A stretch of 64,000 nucleotides of DNA, taken from contig WHVD01000048.1 in the NCBI GenBank assembly GCA_015178975.1, positions 248,001-312,000 of the forward strand, written 5' to 3'. Below, piece after piece: positions 1-11,076 of this stretch (the first letter of the stretch is position 1; every line of letters begins with the position of its first letter). A program made the translations under genes and the position numbers. The stretch is from Hysterangium stoloniferum (lineage: Eukaryota > Basidiomycota > Agaricomycetes > Hysterangiales > Hysterangiaceae). The notes under the pieces are model-generated. The model had not been told where the DNA came from. It saw only the letters and a list, made by a program, of their open reading frames with translations, and did no database searches.

Positions 1-8
1 AATCTCCA

Positions 9-1005
9 ATGGAACTCACACCCCCACCCGGACCCCTCCCTCCAGCCCACAATCCTTTTCTGCAGTCACTGCCTCACCGCCCATCTCAGGTCCCCTGGCT
101 CCCAAAACTCCCAAGCCCCCCCTTGCAAACCCCCCTTCCCAATCCACTTCGTGGTTTGCTTCAAAGGCAACCCTCCACCAGTGGACAGCCACCCCCTCCC
201 TTACTCCTCTCCAAGAGGATCAATGCCAAACTTAAAGCCATCCCCACTGTCTGTGGCCTCCAGGCCATCGGGACCCACTGGAACCCAACTGGCAACCTCA
301 TCATCACATTCCCCCCTGCCACCTCCCCCGCCCTCATCTCACCTCACCTCCCATCCATCTGCAAGGCCCTAAACCTCAGCTTGGACCCCACCATATCATG
401 TGACACTTGCTGGTCCAAGATAATCCTGTCTGGCGTCTTTGCACATGAGTTCCCCAGAAGCCCAGTCTTCTCTGACGCCTCCCTCCTGGACTCATTCAAC
501 AACCTGCCCTTTGCCTCTAAAATCACCCTCACCCAACCCCCTCCTGGGTCTAACCCCCAGACGCAATCGCCCCTCCATCTTCCTAGCCTTCAAAGACCCT
601 GATGGCACTCTCCTCAAGGAAGCCTTCCAAATGCAATTTTTCATGTTCAGTCCCCCGGTCATAGTGAAACACTGGGTGGACAAACTGAAACTCTGCCAAT
701 GCTCCATCTGCTGGGCCATTGGCCATGCCACCCCACAATGCAAGTCCCGCCCTAAGTGCCGCCTCTGTAGCAAATGCCACACTGAAGCAGACCACCACAC
801 CAAGTGCAATGACTGCAAGCTCGCCAATCTCCCTGCCAACCAGGACTGCCCCCACATCAACTGCTCTGGCCCTCATGTAGTTGACTCCCCTGAGTGCCCT
901 GAGTGCCACAAGTATGTGATCCCCCCCACCCTGACTCAGGCCCCCCTACCCCCCCAGCCTTCAAACCACCCCCCCCCCTCTGACGCTGACATTGCTTTCG
1001 ACTAA
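9..1005 (+). pseudogene. LINE ORF1 (gag-like, zinc knuckles), frameshifted
   Basis: This is the nucleic-acid-binding ORF1 of a non-LTR retrotransposon, probably of the fungal Tad-like kind, and its start may lie outside the window. The first part is proline-rich and reads in one frame to about position 535. The frame then shifts and the rest reads from about 540 to 1005. Near 690-740 there is a CCHC knuckle (C-x2-C-x4-H-x4-C, starting CSICWAIGH), followed by further Cys/His clusters (CRLCSKCH, CNDCKLA, CPHINC). A C-rich end of this kind is known in LINE ORF1 proteins, where it packages the element RNA. The endonuclease ORF follows at once with a short overlap. The frameshift makes this copy non-functional. 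Confidence 0.8.
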
Positions 1006-1898
1006 TGTCACCCCCACCACTCAATGCCTCCAACTCAATGTGGCCTGCTCCAACACCCGCATACACTGTATACTCAACACCCTTCTCAACTACAACATCC
1101 TCTTCCTCCAAGAGCCCTGGTGGGGAAAAATTGGCACTGGATGCTCCATCGCTGATCCAGCCGGGACTGACATCAAGGGCACTGTTTCCTGCCCCACCTG
1201 GGAGGCTTTCCTCCCCCTCACCATGACTGACTAAACCCTTCAAGTTGCCACCTTTGTACGTAAAAACACTCCTGGCCTCTCAGTGCTCCCCTGCCTAGAT
1301 ATCCTCAACTCCCCAGACACACTCACCAACTCTTTTACATACGGTGACTTCTCCTTTATGTCTGTGAATGTATATAAGGCTGGTGCCAGCAGAGACTCTG
1401 TTGCACTCCAAACACTTCTTAACTCCGACCTCCCAGCCACAACTCCCACCCTAATCCTTGGGGACTTCAACCTCCACCACCCATCCTGGGCAATCGCTGG
1501 CACCCAACCCCACCAACCCTCCTCTGCAGCTGACAACCTTGCTTACTGGGCAGCCACAAATGCTCTGGCTCTTGTTAACCACCTGGACAAACCTACCCAA
1601 ATTGGCCGTTCCAACCAGTCCGACTCCATCATCGACTTGGGCCAGCTTTGCAGCCACCAAGCGCAACCTAATCCAAGATTGGGAGGTCCTCCTGGACTCA
1701 GCTGTTGCCTTGGACCACAGCCCCATTTACTGGGCCATCCAACCCCTGAACCCCCCCAGCCACCCCCTGATGACCATCCCCACCCTTTCCGGATTGACCT
1801 GTCTTTGTGGAAAGAGTGGTGAGAGGCATTTTCCTGCTCCATTGGTGCTAACCCCCCCACTTGGAAAGGATGTGGAGGTGAGATTGCATGTCAGTTGA
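992..1898 (+). pseudogene. LINE ORF2 endonuclease domain, truncated and mutated
   Basis: This is the N-terminal endonuclease/exonuclease/phosphatase (EEP) domain of LINE ORF2, which nicks the target DNA for priming. Recognisable blocks are the N-terminal LQLNVACSNTR, the metal-site region FLQEPWWG and the catalytic GDFNLHHPSW near position 1460. The DHSPI-type end (LDHSPIYWAI) near 1710 is in another frame. The copy carries an in-frame TAA at 1232-1234 and a frameshift near 1632. The reverse transcriptase that should follow is absent: around 1850-1890 the sequence switches to LINE DNA in the opposite orientation. This is a dead 5' fragment. Confidence 0.8.
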
Positions 1899-2092
1899 GC
1901 CACAGGGCAGGTGGTGGGGAGGTCAGGGAGGAAGTGGTTGTAGTAGGTGCCAAGGAATCCATGGCCAGTGATGGTTTGGATGATGCATGTGTGGATGTGG
2001 CAGGGGCCCCCATATTCTTTGTGGAACTTGGCCAGTTTGAGGGCAGGGGGTTTGTGGAGTCCAACAGCAGCAAGGTTGGTGTGGGGGAGGCA

Positions 2093-2839
2093 TGTTAAGA
2101 ACTGGAAACTGACTAATGTCGGTGGACCAACGGGGACCGATCAGAAGGACTTGGCTTCAGCTTATGTGCTGTGCCCTCACAGTTGTCTGTCAGGTGTCCT
2201 TAAATTTCGGGTGGGTGAAGACTAGTCCCAATGAATACCTCTCAGTGAAAACTACCGATCAGAATCGAGGGATGAGTCGAGTGTCGGGCCAAGGGGTCAG
2301 GGACCAAAGGGGGGCAAGTGCATGCGAAGGCGGAAGATGGAATTCTTAGTATGAGACTTCTGGAGGTGCAAGAGGGTGTTCTGAGTTGATATTCTGATTG
2401 CCTAGTAACTACAACTACAGCAGGTTCATATACAAGTAACAGGCATCTAGGAAATACTAACTAGGAGAAGAGTGGAACACAGTATTGACAAATAAACTTG
2501 ACTAGGAATGGGAAGTTTATGATTAGTTTGGAGGCCGATGATAACCAAGAGCGGAATTATGGTAAAAGGAAATAGTTCGAGGGTTACAAATATATATAGA
2601 CATATATACGTGAAACATAGGATAGAGTGGATCAGCATAATAAAAGGGACGTATCAAAGTTTAACCAGATAGTTCGAGTATATTTTGACGTGGGCGTAAA
2701 CAGGGTTTGATCACCACGAAAGCATATGTCAGCTTCAGGAGGCTGATGGTTTCCGATGTGGTGACTTGAACAGTAACTTGAATTGTCGATATGTGGCAAT
2801 AACCTCGGGGACTGATAGGGTTGTGACATGGTCATAACA
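2093..2839. mobile_element. Solo LTR, family LTR-Y (747 bp)
   Basis: Begins TGTTAAGAACTG and ends GGTCATAACA, so the ends are TG...CA within a short inverted TGTTA/TAACA. It is flanked by the 5-bp duplication AGGCA at 2088-2092 and 2840-2844. A second copy of similar length lies at 50717-51449. No internal retrotransposon sequence is present, so this is a recombined solo LTR. It sits inside the LINE RNase H/C-terminal coding sequence. Confidence 0.9.
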
Positions 2840-3027
2840 AGGCAGAGCCAATCCTGGCACCAGAGTTTTAGGAAGCACACTTTTGTGCATTCCAAGGCCC
2901 AGGAGACTGTGGAGTGCAGGATGGGGGGGCACAGGTTGACCGCTTCCTTTGCAAGGGAGTCAGCCTCCTCATTGCCTTGGAAGCCACTGTGGCCTGGGAC
3001 CCAGGAGAGGGAGACATCATGGGAGGG

Positions 3028-3260
3028 TGTTAAGTGCCATGACAGAAACAGAAATATTCTGAAATGGGAATACAACAAGATGGATTAGGGAGATTATTAT
3101 TCCAAAATGGGAATACAACAAACAAATGAGTGAATACTTGTCAACAGACAGATTACCAAATATGGAACAAGGAAGCTTACAGAAGATACAGGAACTATAA
3201 TATTTCATAGTCAGGAATTGGAAAATCGGATATTGAAGTATCTGGGAATGGGTCATAACA
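3028..3260. mobile_element. Solo LTR, family LTR-Z (233 bp)
   Basis: Begins TGTTAAGTGCC and ends GGTCATAACA, flanked by GAGGG at 3023-3027 and 3261-3265. The insertion splits the LINE RNase H domain without any other change to its frame. A diverged relative lies at 34876-35120. The terminal motifs resemble those of LTR-Y, which suggests related integrases, but the bodies differ. Confidence 0.88.
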
Positions 3261-3503
3261 GAGGGGTTGGTTAGGAAATTGTCAATATGCTTTCGAAAGA
3301 TGATGGAGGCACACTGGCTAAGGTGGTCTGAAATGTCATCAATGGATTTTAGCGCAGCTTGGTTGTCAGAGAGGAAGAGGAGGTGCTTAGCATCAGGTAT
3401 GTCGGCAAGGAGTGTTGTCAGCACAGCACTGGCGCTTGCCAGGGCAAACATCTCGGCGTCATAGATAGATGCCTGCATGCTTGCCAAGGCCGAAGCGCCC
3501 TGA

Positions 3504-4052
3504 CACATCAGGAGTTACAACATTTAAGGCGGCACTAAAATATTATCTAAACCTGTTTATGAAACTTTAAGTCCTAAAATGGATATGAACTCAGTTATTA
3601 CTTCAATTTTAGACATGATCTGAACTTGTTGTTTAGGACACACTTTTACCAGAGTTTTTATTCTAAGTCCAGACAAATGTTTACCCCTAATAAAAACCTC
3701 AAGTCTGAACATAGGTTTAAAAATAAAATAAAACCCTAAGTTTTGTAGTGACCTTAAACTAATTGCCCACTCATCACCCGCCCATGCAGGCAATTAGTTT
3801 AAGGTCATTACAAAACTTAGGGTTTTATTTTATTTTTAAACCTATGTTCAGACTTGAGGTTTTTATTAGGAATAAACATTTGTCTGGACTTAGAATGAAA
3901 ATTCTGATAAAAGTGTGTCCTAAACAACAAGTTCAAATCACATCTAAAATTGAAGTAATAACTGAGTTCATATCCATTTTAGGACTTAAAGTTTCATAAA
4001 CAGGTTTAGATAATATTTTAGTGCCGCCTTAAATGTTGTAACTCCTGATGTG
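3504..4052. mobile_element. Foldback / snap-back MITE with 264-bp arms
   Basis: The element is a nearly perfect inverted repeat. Arms 3504-3767 and 3789-4052 are both 264 bp and differ at only a handful of bases, separated by a 21-bp spacer (3768-3788). It is flanked by a possible 3-bp duplication TGA (3501-3503 and 4053-4055). Ends are CACATCAGG...CCTGATGTG. No transposase is encoded; the two mirrored 78-codon ORFs inside only reflect the symmetry. The 3-bp duplication and CAC ends would fit a CACTA-like or Harbinger-like donor, but the family is not identified. Confidence 0.82.
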
Positions 4053-4100
4053 TGAGGTCGGGGAGGAAGCGGTTGTAGTAGGCGCCGAGGAATCCGTGGT
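4053..4100 (-). mobile_element. Short LINE fragment
   Basis: These about 45 bases match the LINE C-terminal coding segment seen at 1917-1962, with a few differences. It is a scrap of a second LINE copy on the minus strand lying just beyond the foldback element. The target of the foldback was therefore LINE-derived on both sides. Confidence 0.6.
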
Positions 4101-4471
4101 TTTCACGTGACTTCAATGACAAGGGAACCCAAGCATCACCGAAGGAAACCCCGAATTGGTGGAGCCTGTGGTATATACCGCCAATCGTAACATCAGTTAA
4201 GTATCCAACACCCTAAACCTTCAGACAGATCCTTAACCGATTTTAATTATATTAAAGACAACGTGTGATTGGCAGCGTTTATATCACGCTCACCCTCACT
4301 AAGGAAACTTCAGGGGTGTTTGTACAGATCAACTCAGTTGAGTCGACACCGCAGTGCTTAAGCGGATAGAGAAAAGGTATGTCGCGGGCGCTCAATCGCA
4401 TACAGAAACACGATCGTTCAGAGTTTTGACAGAGTTAGTCAGTTACTCTTATACCATCGACACCAGCAGGA

Positions 4472-7400
4472 ATGATTATCTTATTCATTCTGATTTTGCC
4501 ATGTGTATTCTTCGGGAACTCATATAGTCAATTTGCTTCAACATCCCCGCTGCCATTCCCTGCGATTCACAAGTCACCCTACTTCAACGTTTGGTTCCCT
4601 GCATATGCCAACGTACCCACTCCGAACCCGAATCAGAGTGCCTGGCCTCAATTTTTTAGTTCTCATGTATTCTTTGTTGCTTCTCTTCGTATGCCTAAAA
4701 CTTATCTGAGTCCTTCTTTATAGGATCTCGGTTGGTTCATTGTTATCCGCGTTGACGGTACAGGGTATCTGTGTCAAGGCCTCCATTTGAACTACACCTA
4801 CGCCAGCGTAGTTGCAACCTACGTCTCACCTACACGCACGGTTATAACTGTAGACGCAGGTCCTGTCAGGGCTAATCTCACTTACCTCACCCCCATCGAG
4901 GTGAGCCGCTGCTTCCATTACTTTTTACACACGCCTAACGTAGCCAAGCTAAACGACTGGACTCTTCACACATTGCCCTTTGCCTACCTTGCCATAGACC
5001 TCTGGTCAATAGACGGAAATTCCCACGCTGTCCAAATTTATTCGGATGTCGCTGGACGTGAGTCCGCGATTCGATCGTCTTCTTATCTCTTTATTCAACC
5101 ATGCATAGAATTTGTCTCCTCAAACCCTGCGAACATCCTCACCTGGAACACCACACTGACTTCTAAATTGATCTATCATCAAGCGCAGCAGAGCACCATC
5201 CGGCTATTCATGGAGAACAATGACATGTCCGAAGACGGAGCACAATATTTTGCTTTTGCTACGGTGAATTAAAGTGCATATGTATCATGGAATTCACTGA
5301 CTATACGTGAAATATCATGATAGACCCCAGGTGTCGCAGTGACCTGGCTAACCGCTGACTCCGAAACGGGCCGTGTGGGATTTTCCACGAATGGAAAATT
5401 GACCAACACTTCCGATACCAAGTACAGAGCCATCAACGACGCCTGGCCCGTGATGGCCTTTTCTTTGGAATTAGGCAACATCACCCAGACTTCAAATTCA
5501 TTAGTCTTTGCGCTGGGATTAGTCAGGGACCCGGTCTTGACATACATCACATCTGATGGTAGTCAGAATAGAAATCCATTGTGGTCGATAAGGTGGAAAA
5601 ATGTGGGGGATGCAGTGCGTGTTTTCAGATTCCTTTCTAAGGGGAACCTCTCGCCTGAAATGAATAAAGATCGATGACTTTCTCTCAGGCTTCCCTTCTG
5701 CACTTTCTCGAGCCATCGCGGTCGACAATAAAATTACATCCGATGCGTCGACCACATCTTCCACATTCAACCTACCATCTGCAGTCGCTATGGGTCTCAC
5801 AGACCTAGTCACACTAAACCTGAGACAGACCATCGGTTCACTAGAACTCACTACATCGAGCCAGTCTAATGGGCAGTTGTCAGGAATGGAAGATTTAAGG
5901 GTGTTTATGAAGGACGTAGGAAATTCGAGGTGTGTTTTTCCCGTCCCTTAAAAGAGGAATACTTCTTCCCCACTCACTTCCGAAAGGCGTGTAAACCCCG
6001 TAGAAATGATTTACGCTTCCTTTCCTGCGTTTCTTTATCTTAATGCCTCGCTCGCAGGCGCATTACTCGAACCGCTCTTAGAGTTCCAAACCTCGCCTTC
6101 GTACTCCAAAGAATACGCTGCTCCCGATCTAGGTGTGTGATACTTCGCGTGTAAAGGCTGATAATAATTCTGCTGGTACAGGAAGTACATGGCCGAGTGT
6201 CCAGATCAACAACACAGATCAATCTGGTTTAGCCATTGAGAGTGCGTCTCCTCTTCTTTCCTCAATCTCCAATGCTGACTTCGAAGTAAATAGATTGCGG
6301 CTCCATGCTCATTATGGCGCTTGCACACACTCAAAAATCTGGAGATGGAAGATTAATACATACGTATTATAACCTTCTAAGCAAATGGGCAGATTTTCTG
6401 GTGCAAAACTCTCTAGGACCAAGCGGATAGTACGCGGTCCTTTTTTTTTCCCTTAGCCTTGTGTAGGGGACTGAAAGATGCTATCTAGCACGACATCGGA
6501 TGGATTGGTCGGCCACCAAACACCGAATCTTGTCCTAAAGGGCATTACGGGAATATATGCAATGGGCAAGATCAATCAGATCCTGGAACAGAGGGGGGCA
6601 GATCCAAAGAGAACTTTGCAATATTTAGTAAGCTCTTTCTCTCCCCGTCCTTTCTGTCAGAATTTCAGACTGACTTGGACTCATTTACAGACCACTGCAA
6701 GAAATTACACACAACAGTGGCAAAACCTGGCGTTCGCTCCAGATCACGCGGTGTCCACATATGGAGACAACTCTACATGGAGCCTGTTATATAATCTGTA
6801 CGCGCCGAGGTTGATTGGGGCAGATATAATCCCCAATAATGTGCGCGAGGCAACATTTTATACAGTGGTTATGGAAATAACATATGGCCATAGATTTATG
6901 AGACGCAGGCGATGTGGTATGCACTGCAGAGTCAGACAGGCGTGTATATTTGTTGTCCATCATGGATATGTGGTTGAACGGTCCACTATAGCGCCACAAT
7001 TCGGTTTACCATTCGACAACAGCCAACCGTTCGTCAAAGCCCGTACGTGTAAACTTCTTTTACCCTCACATCGAACTAACAAGCTCTCCACAGATTGGAC
7101 GCTCCTAACTGCAGGTAGTATCTTCAATATCACGACCGGCGGCGCAAGAGATGCTCTAATCAGTACGGTGCACTCACGGGCGTTTATGAGAAATAAAGCG
7201 AGCCCGAATCCGTCGATGTATAAGGCGGATGACGGGACGGTGACGGCAGGTCAAGCGAGTCCTGCTGTGGGTGCAGCTTTTGCTTTGCTTGCCTTGACGT
7301 GAGTAGATTTTCTTTTTTTTCCTCTGTACAGAGGCCCATTGTAAGACTTGTTAGTCTACCCGATGTCACGCCAACTCTTCCTGCCGGCTCAGTCAGTACC

Positions 7401-8048
7401 GGCTCAGTCAGTATGTCAAAATCCAACCTCCACTCCATCCTAGGTGGAATCCTCGGTGGCATATTTGGAGCCATCCTTGTCTTTCTCGGGTTGTTCGTCT
7501 GGCTCCGGAAACGGCGAGAAAGGGAAGGAGGCGGTATCACACCTAACGTCGCCCCCTCTGAACAGCAATCTCCCATGAACACGTCTCCCTTCGTGACGCC
7601 ATTCATATTTGAGCCCTCCACACCCGAGCCTAACCATCTGCGTGGGTTTGAACCTCCGACTGCTAACTCTGATGGGATGACTCCGGCAAGTCAGAGTGGG
7701 ACTAGAAGGCCTTCGCCGCATGAAAAGAGGGTATTATTTAGGCCACAGACCGACTCGTTGCTGCGTGGACATGATAGTATGGCCGGCAATAGTGTTTCTG
7801 GTGGCAGCAGCAGCCACCAAACGACGTCAACACCCGTGCAATCGGCATCCCAAGATACGGGTTTGAGGAGGGAGCTTGACGAGTTGAGGATTCAAATGGA
7901 AACGTTGAGAGGTCAACAACAGGCGTTTCAACCTCCTCAGGAGGTGCCAATTGACCCGCCACCGATGTACTTTAATGAGACAGATTCAGATAGAGGGAGC
8001 GCACGACGCGCGGCAGTGGAGTCCACCCAACTCCATGCGAACTTCTAA
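4472..8048 (+). CDS. GtaA-like glutaminase-family protein with C-terminal transmembrane anchor, 14 exons
   Basis: A secreted or surface protein of the fungal GtaA type (DUF5127/DUF4965/DUF1793 architecture). Relatives include secreted glutaminases; the substrate here is unproven. The model is 4472-4666, 4724-5057, 5109-5263, 5339-5614, 5670-5929, 5987-6132, 6182-6241, 6294-6429, 6489-6627, 6691-6840, 6894-6930, 6992-7042, 7094-7298 and 7355-8048. It sums to 2,838 nt (945 aa) with no internal stop. A signal peptide (MIILFILILPCVFFG) is followed by the family block KSPYFNVWFPAY, then VIRVDGTGY, RAINDAWPVMAF, PDLGSTWPS, CGSMLIMALAH and PAVGAAFALLALT. Near the C-terminus LGGILGGIFGAILVFLG is a membrane helix followed by basic WLRKRRERE. 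A Ser/Pro-rich, presumably cytosolic tail of about 170 residues ends the protein. The intron after 6930 uses a weak donor (GTCAGA). Confidence 0.85.
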
Positions 8049-8920
8049 GACTCGCGGTGGTCAATCAAGCATGTGAAAGAACCCCATGCGCCCCAGTTAG
8101 GTTTTTATATAACGTGGTAGATACTGTAATGTAATCTATGGGATATTTTCCAGTAATCAAAATCCAAATTTTGGTACTCCTGGGAGTCCAACTGCTCTAT
8201 TCCCAACAGACTGACCCCTTATATCCATATCAAAATCCCATTGAAACCTACCCATTGTGCCAGGGTCGAGTGGGATATAGGAAATACGCAAATCTTCCTG
8301 CTGTATCGTGTTCAGGCAGAATCCGGCTGTAAATATGTGTGGAACGTTGCGCATAGGCGGGTCTCCCAGTCGGGCAGTTGTCTCAGGTAGTGGCATCTGC
8401 GAGAGTGGGACATTTGCTGTGGAGAGCGGTTGAGAAAGAGGGAATGTATTTGCGAGGGGCGCATTTGTGAAGGAACAAGACCTGGTGATGGCATTGGCTG
8501 CGAGGCTCCTCGGCAAAGGGTAATTCCTTCGCTGCGTAAGACAGCGACACGAGCCGCTAGGACTTTGGAATATTCGATCGATGCATGGCGCTCCTCTGCA
8601 ATCAATCTCGATGGGACGCGGCGGGATTCAGACTCCGGTGTGTAAATTTTCCGTGAGTTCTTCCGATTCTCTTGTCTCTTCCACACTGTTGTCGTTATTC
8701 TTGGCCGCCGGTTCACGGCTAGCGGTATGATTCGCATTCCTGTTGCATGCGATGTGCGGGTGTATTCCGGGTATGGCGAATTAGACAATTGGCTTCCGCG
8801 AGCGTAATTTCTACCTTACGCCCGAGAGCATACTGATAAGCACTTTACATAGTTTTTAGTATCATTATTGAAATGTACTTTAGAACTAATACATGCTTTT
8901 CAATGGATATGAGCAATGAA
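8049..8920. other. Intergenic stretch without a supported gene
   Basis: A short ORF at 8138-8332 (plus) starts with a hydrophobic stretch, and two overlapping minus-strand frames of 119 and 158 codons cross 8157-8788. None shows a recognisable domain or a convincing intron pattern. The region may contain the 3' UTR of the GtaA-like gene. No gene is called. Confidence 0.5.
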
Positions 8921-9060
8921 CATCAGTAAAATGGTATTTGTTCCGGACGGCTCCCGGAGGAGATCCCCCCATTCTAGGAAGCTCCTGGACGTTGTGGAGC
9001 GTGTGGAGCATCCCAGAATTGGGGTACCTTCTCCCAGCGTTTAATACCATTTTACTGATG
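8921..9060. mobile_element. Short MITE with 18-bp terminal inverted repeats
   Basis: A 140-bp element bounded by CATCAGTAAAATGGTATT and its inverted copy AATACCATTTTACTGATG. The same element in the opposite orientation lies at 17746-17875. No clear target duplication is visible at this copy. It has no coding capacity. Confidence 0.8.
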
Positions 9061-10250
9061 AGAATTTCGTGCCGGTAGATAAATTAGTGTGTGCGTGTGC
9101 ACTCTCCAAAATTGGTGTTTCTTCGTATTAATGCCCAGTGTTGGAGGCATATGAGGCCTTAAAGGCCACAGCTGCGCTCGAATGCGAGTGATGAAAACCA
9201 ACGACGCTGGTAATACGTTGTTGTACCTGGTCGGTTCAAACATATACCGGAGTTCGACAAACCCCATATCAAATCGCATCACACGTCGCCTTGCGTCGCG
9301 AGCCTAACCTTCACCCATATATATATATATATATAGTTTTTATTGTAGCCGTCTTAGGCGGCAACTGAACGCGGGAATTCGTTGCCTTATCGTAGATTCT
9401 GTCAGGTAATAACTAAAAAGTTGTGAAGTGTCCCCCAGATTCGTTATCATCGCACTCTTTCTAACCCGTCAGCACAAGGAAATTGTAAAGAGCTGTACCG
9501 TATTCCCAATAAAACAAAGAGTTCTGGCGGCGTAGTATACATGTCACAGAAAGTAATAGCCGCCTACTTCATTGGGCTATGGTAATTTGGCGCGAGGAGA
9601 GCGCGATGACGCGCGGGAATGCGACTGTAATAGATGTAGTTTAATGTTGTGTCTAATGGCTGAATAAGTGATTAACGGACCAGTTCAACCATTAAGAATT
9701 TTCGCACATTTTATAATAACCAAATTTATTCCAGCTGTTGATAATACACTAAGTGTGTTATAGCTACCTCTTCCCTAATTGGGAAGTAGCGCGATTCGAA
9801 AGAAGACCGCACAACTCGAAGCTTAATAATGGCGCTGGACCTTAATCATTGAGTAACTACTGTTATTATATATAAAAAATATATCACCTATTATTGAATT
9901 TACTTCAACTTATCCCATGTATGACCAAAAATATAGCTCAAAGTAAGCAGAATATAGTGTGCCACTGTCGCGCTTGCCTATTTAGGAAGACAAATCCCAT
10001 CTACAGGGCAGAAATTTTATATTCCAGCCATTTCTTCTTGCTAGACCTGTAATCTATCATTCAAATATTTGATTGAATTTGTCCAACAACCAAACGTCAT
10101 AACCCGAGGTTGAAAGCGTTAAGGGCATTCGGACAAGCCGCGCTACCCTTCGCGCCGAACTCTCCTGGCCCTGCTTTATTGAATCATCGCAGCCGCAACG
10201 TATATATATCTGGAAGAATTTGAATTTTTCGCTGGAGCTACAGAGAGCAT
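9061..10250. other. AT-rich gene-poor spacer with an (AT)n microsatellite
   Basis: No supported gene is seen. It contains an AT dinucleotide tract near 9318-9338 and several TATATA runs (9867-9890, 10200-10210). A minus-strand ORF of 76 codons at 9052-9282 begins in the MITE end and looks fortuitous. Confidence 0.5.
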
Positions 10251-10254
10251 CCTT

Positions 10255-10640
10255 ACTACCCGGGAAATCCGAAATATCTTCAACTTCTGCTTAATCCCAT
10301 TTCATAAAGCCTTTGATATGGCTTCAGAAATCAGGATCGACACCCGGAATCTGCACATCTATTAGAAAGAGAAAAATACTCCGACCCTAATGTCAAACTG
10401 GTCACATTATTTGCGAAGGGGACATAGCCCATTACATACTGATCAGTCCTTACCAGCTCGCCTTCATTAAAATGTGTTGCTTGTAACAGTAAGTGAAGAA
10501 AAAATGCTGAGAATTTTGCAACAAAGTATTTCGCCCAAATGGGGTGACCGGGGAAGGCGCTAGGATGTCGTCGTGCCTTTCGGGATTACGGTTGGAAACC
10601 TCCCAAGTCAGTAACACCCCTCACGGTCAGGGTCCCGTCG
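10255..10640 (-). pseudogene. Relic of a GH92 alpha-mannosidase gene
   Basis: This stretch aligns by eye with part of the GH92 gene at about 28740-29090. Shared blocks include the region around ACTCCGACCC/TAATGTCAA, the segment tagCCCATTAC, and a TTTCGGGATTACGG block matching the NPERQ-encoding region. The order is the same as in the intact gene. Stops and indels interrupt every frame, and neither the start nor the catalytic C-terminal part is present. It shows that a second GH92 copy or fragment once existed in this window. Confidence 0.65.
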
Positions 10641-11076
10641 TACGGCGTGGCGCTCAATATGAACCAAGCCCACAGCTGATAGATCCCATCGGGGGGTAAC
10701 CTGATACGCTGACACACTACATTGGGACAAAGGTGCAAGTTATTTTCTAACGTTAAATATGATTTCTCGATTATTATTTTTCACCATAGTGCCAGAATGA
10801 AAAGGGGGTGTTGGATGCGATGCACTACAGTGCAGAAGCTCGGGCACACACACACACAGGCAAGACGGTAACTATGGACCACAGTGCACAGCATGCATCT
10901 GACATGCCGAGTCACACACAGGCATTACCTGAAATATATTTGAACACCCCTTATTGGTATTTTCATAGTAATATAGAACCTGTTTGTAGAATATAACGAC
11001 GCATATAGCCATCTTTTCTGCCGATAAAAGCAATGTGGGCCCGCTCAGTTGCCGTTCCACTTATTAATTAAACATT

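Larger units (their letters stand above)
1850..3502 (-). pseudogene. LINE ORF2 3' part (RNase H and C-terminal domain), split by two solo LTRs
   Basis: Read on the minus strand this is the RNase H and C-terminal part of a LINE ORF2. The stretch 3500-3266 encodes the first RNase H block (ASIYDAEMFALASA, then FLSDNQAALKSI). The stretch 3022-2845 encodes the second block (SLSWVPGHSGFQGNEEAD, with the late RNase H histidine and acidic residues). The stretch 2087-1860 encodes the C-terminal conserved patch (TGHGFLGTYYNHF) usual after RNase H in this clade. The two interruptions are LTR insertions at 3028-3260 and 2093-2839. If each LTR and one copy of its 5-bp target duplication are ignored, the reading frame runs through both junctions, so the copy was still open when it was hit. 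The 5' part is missing. Confidence 0.8.

Noticed and set aside
1-3502. Opposite orientation of LINE 5' and 3' parts as a twin-priming inversion.
   Set aside because: In twin priming the 5' part is inverted and lies upstream of the 3' part, which then ends in a tail. Here the sense 5' part is followed by the inverted 3' end, so separate copies or a later rearrangement fit better.
3557-3999. Two near-identical 78-codon ORFs on opposite strands (3557-3793 and 3763-3999).
   Set aside because: They are the same sequence read from the two arms of the foldback element. No domain, and the mirror symmetry explains both.
8138-8332. Small ORF with a hydrophobic start, possible secreted protein.
   Set aside because: No supporting introns, Kozak-like context or recognisable mature part. 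Other frames overlap equally well.
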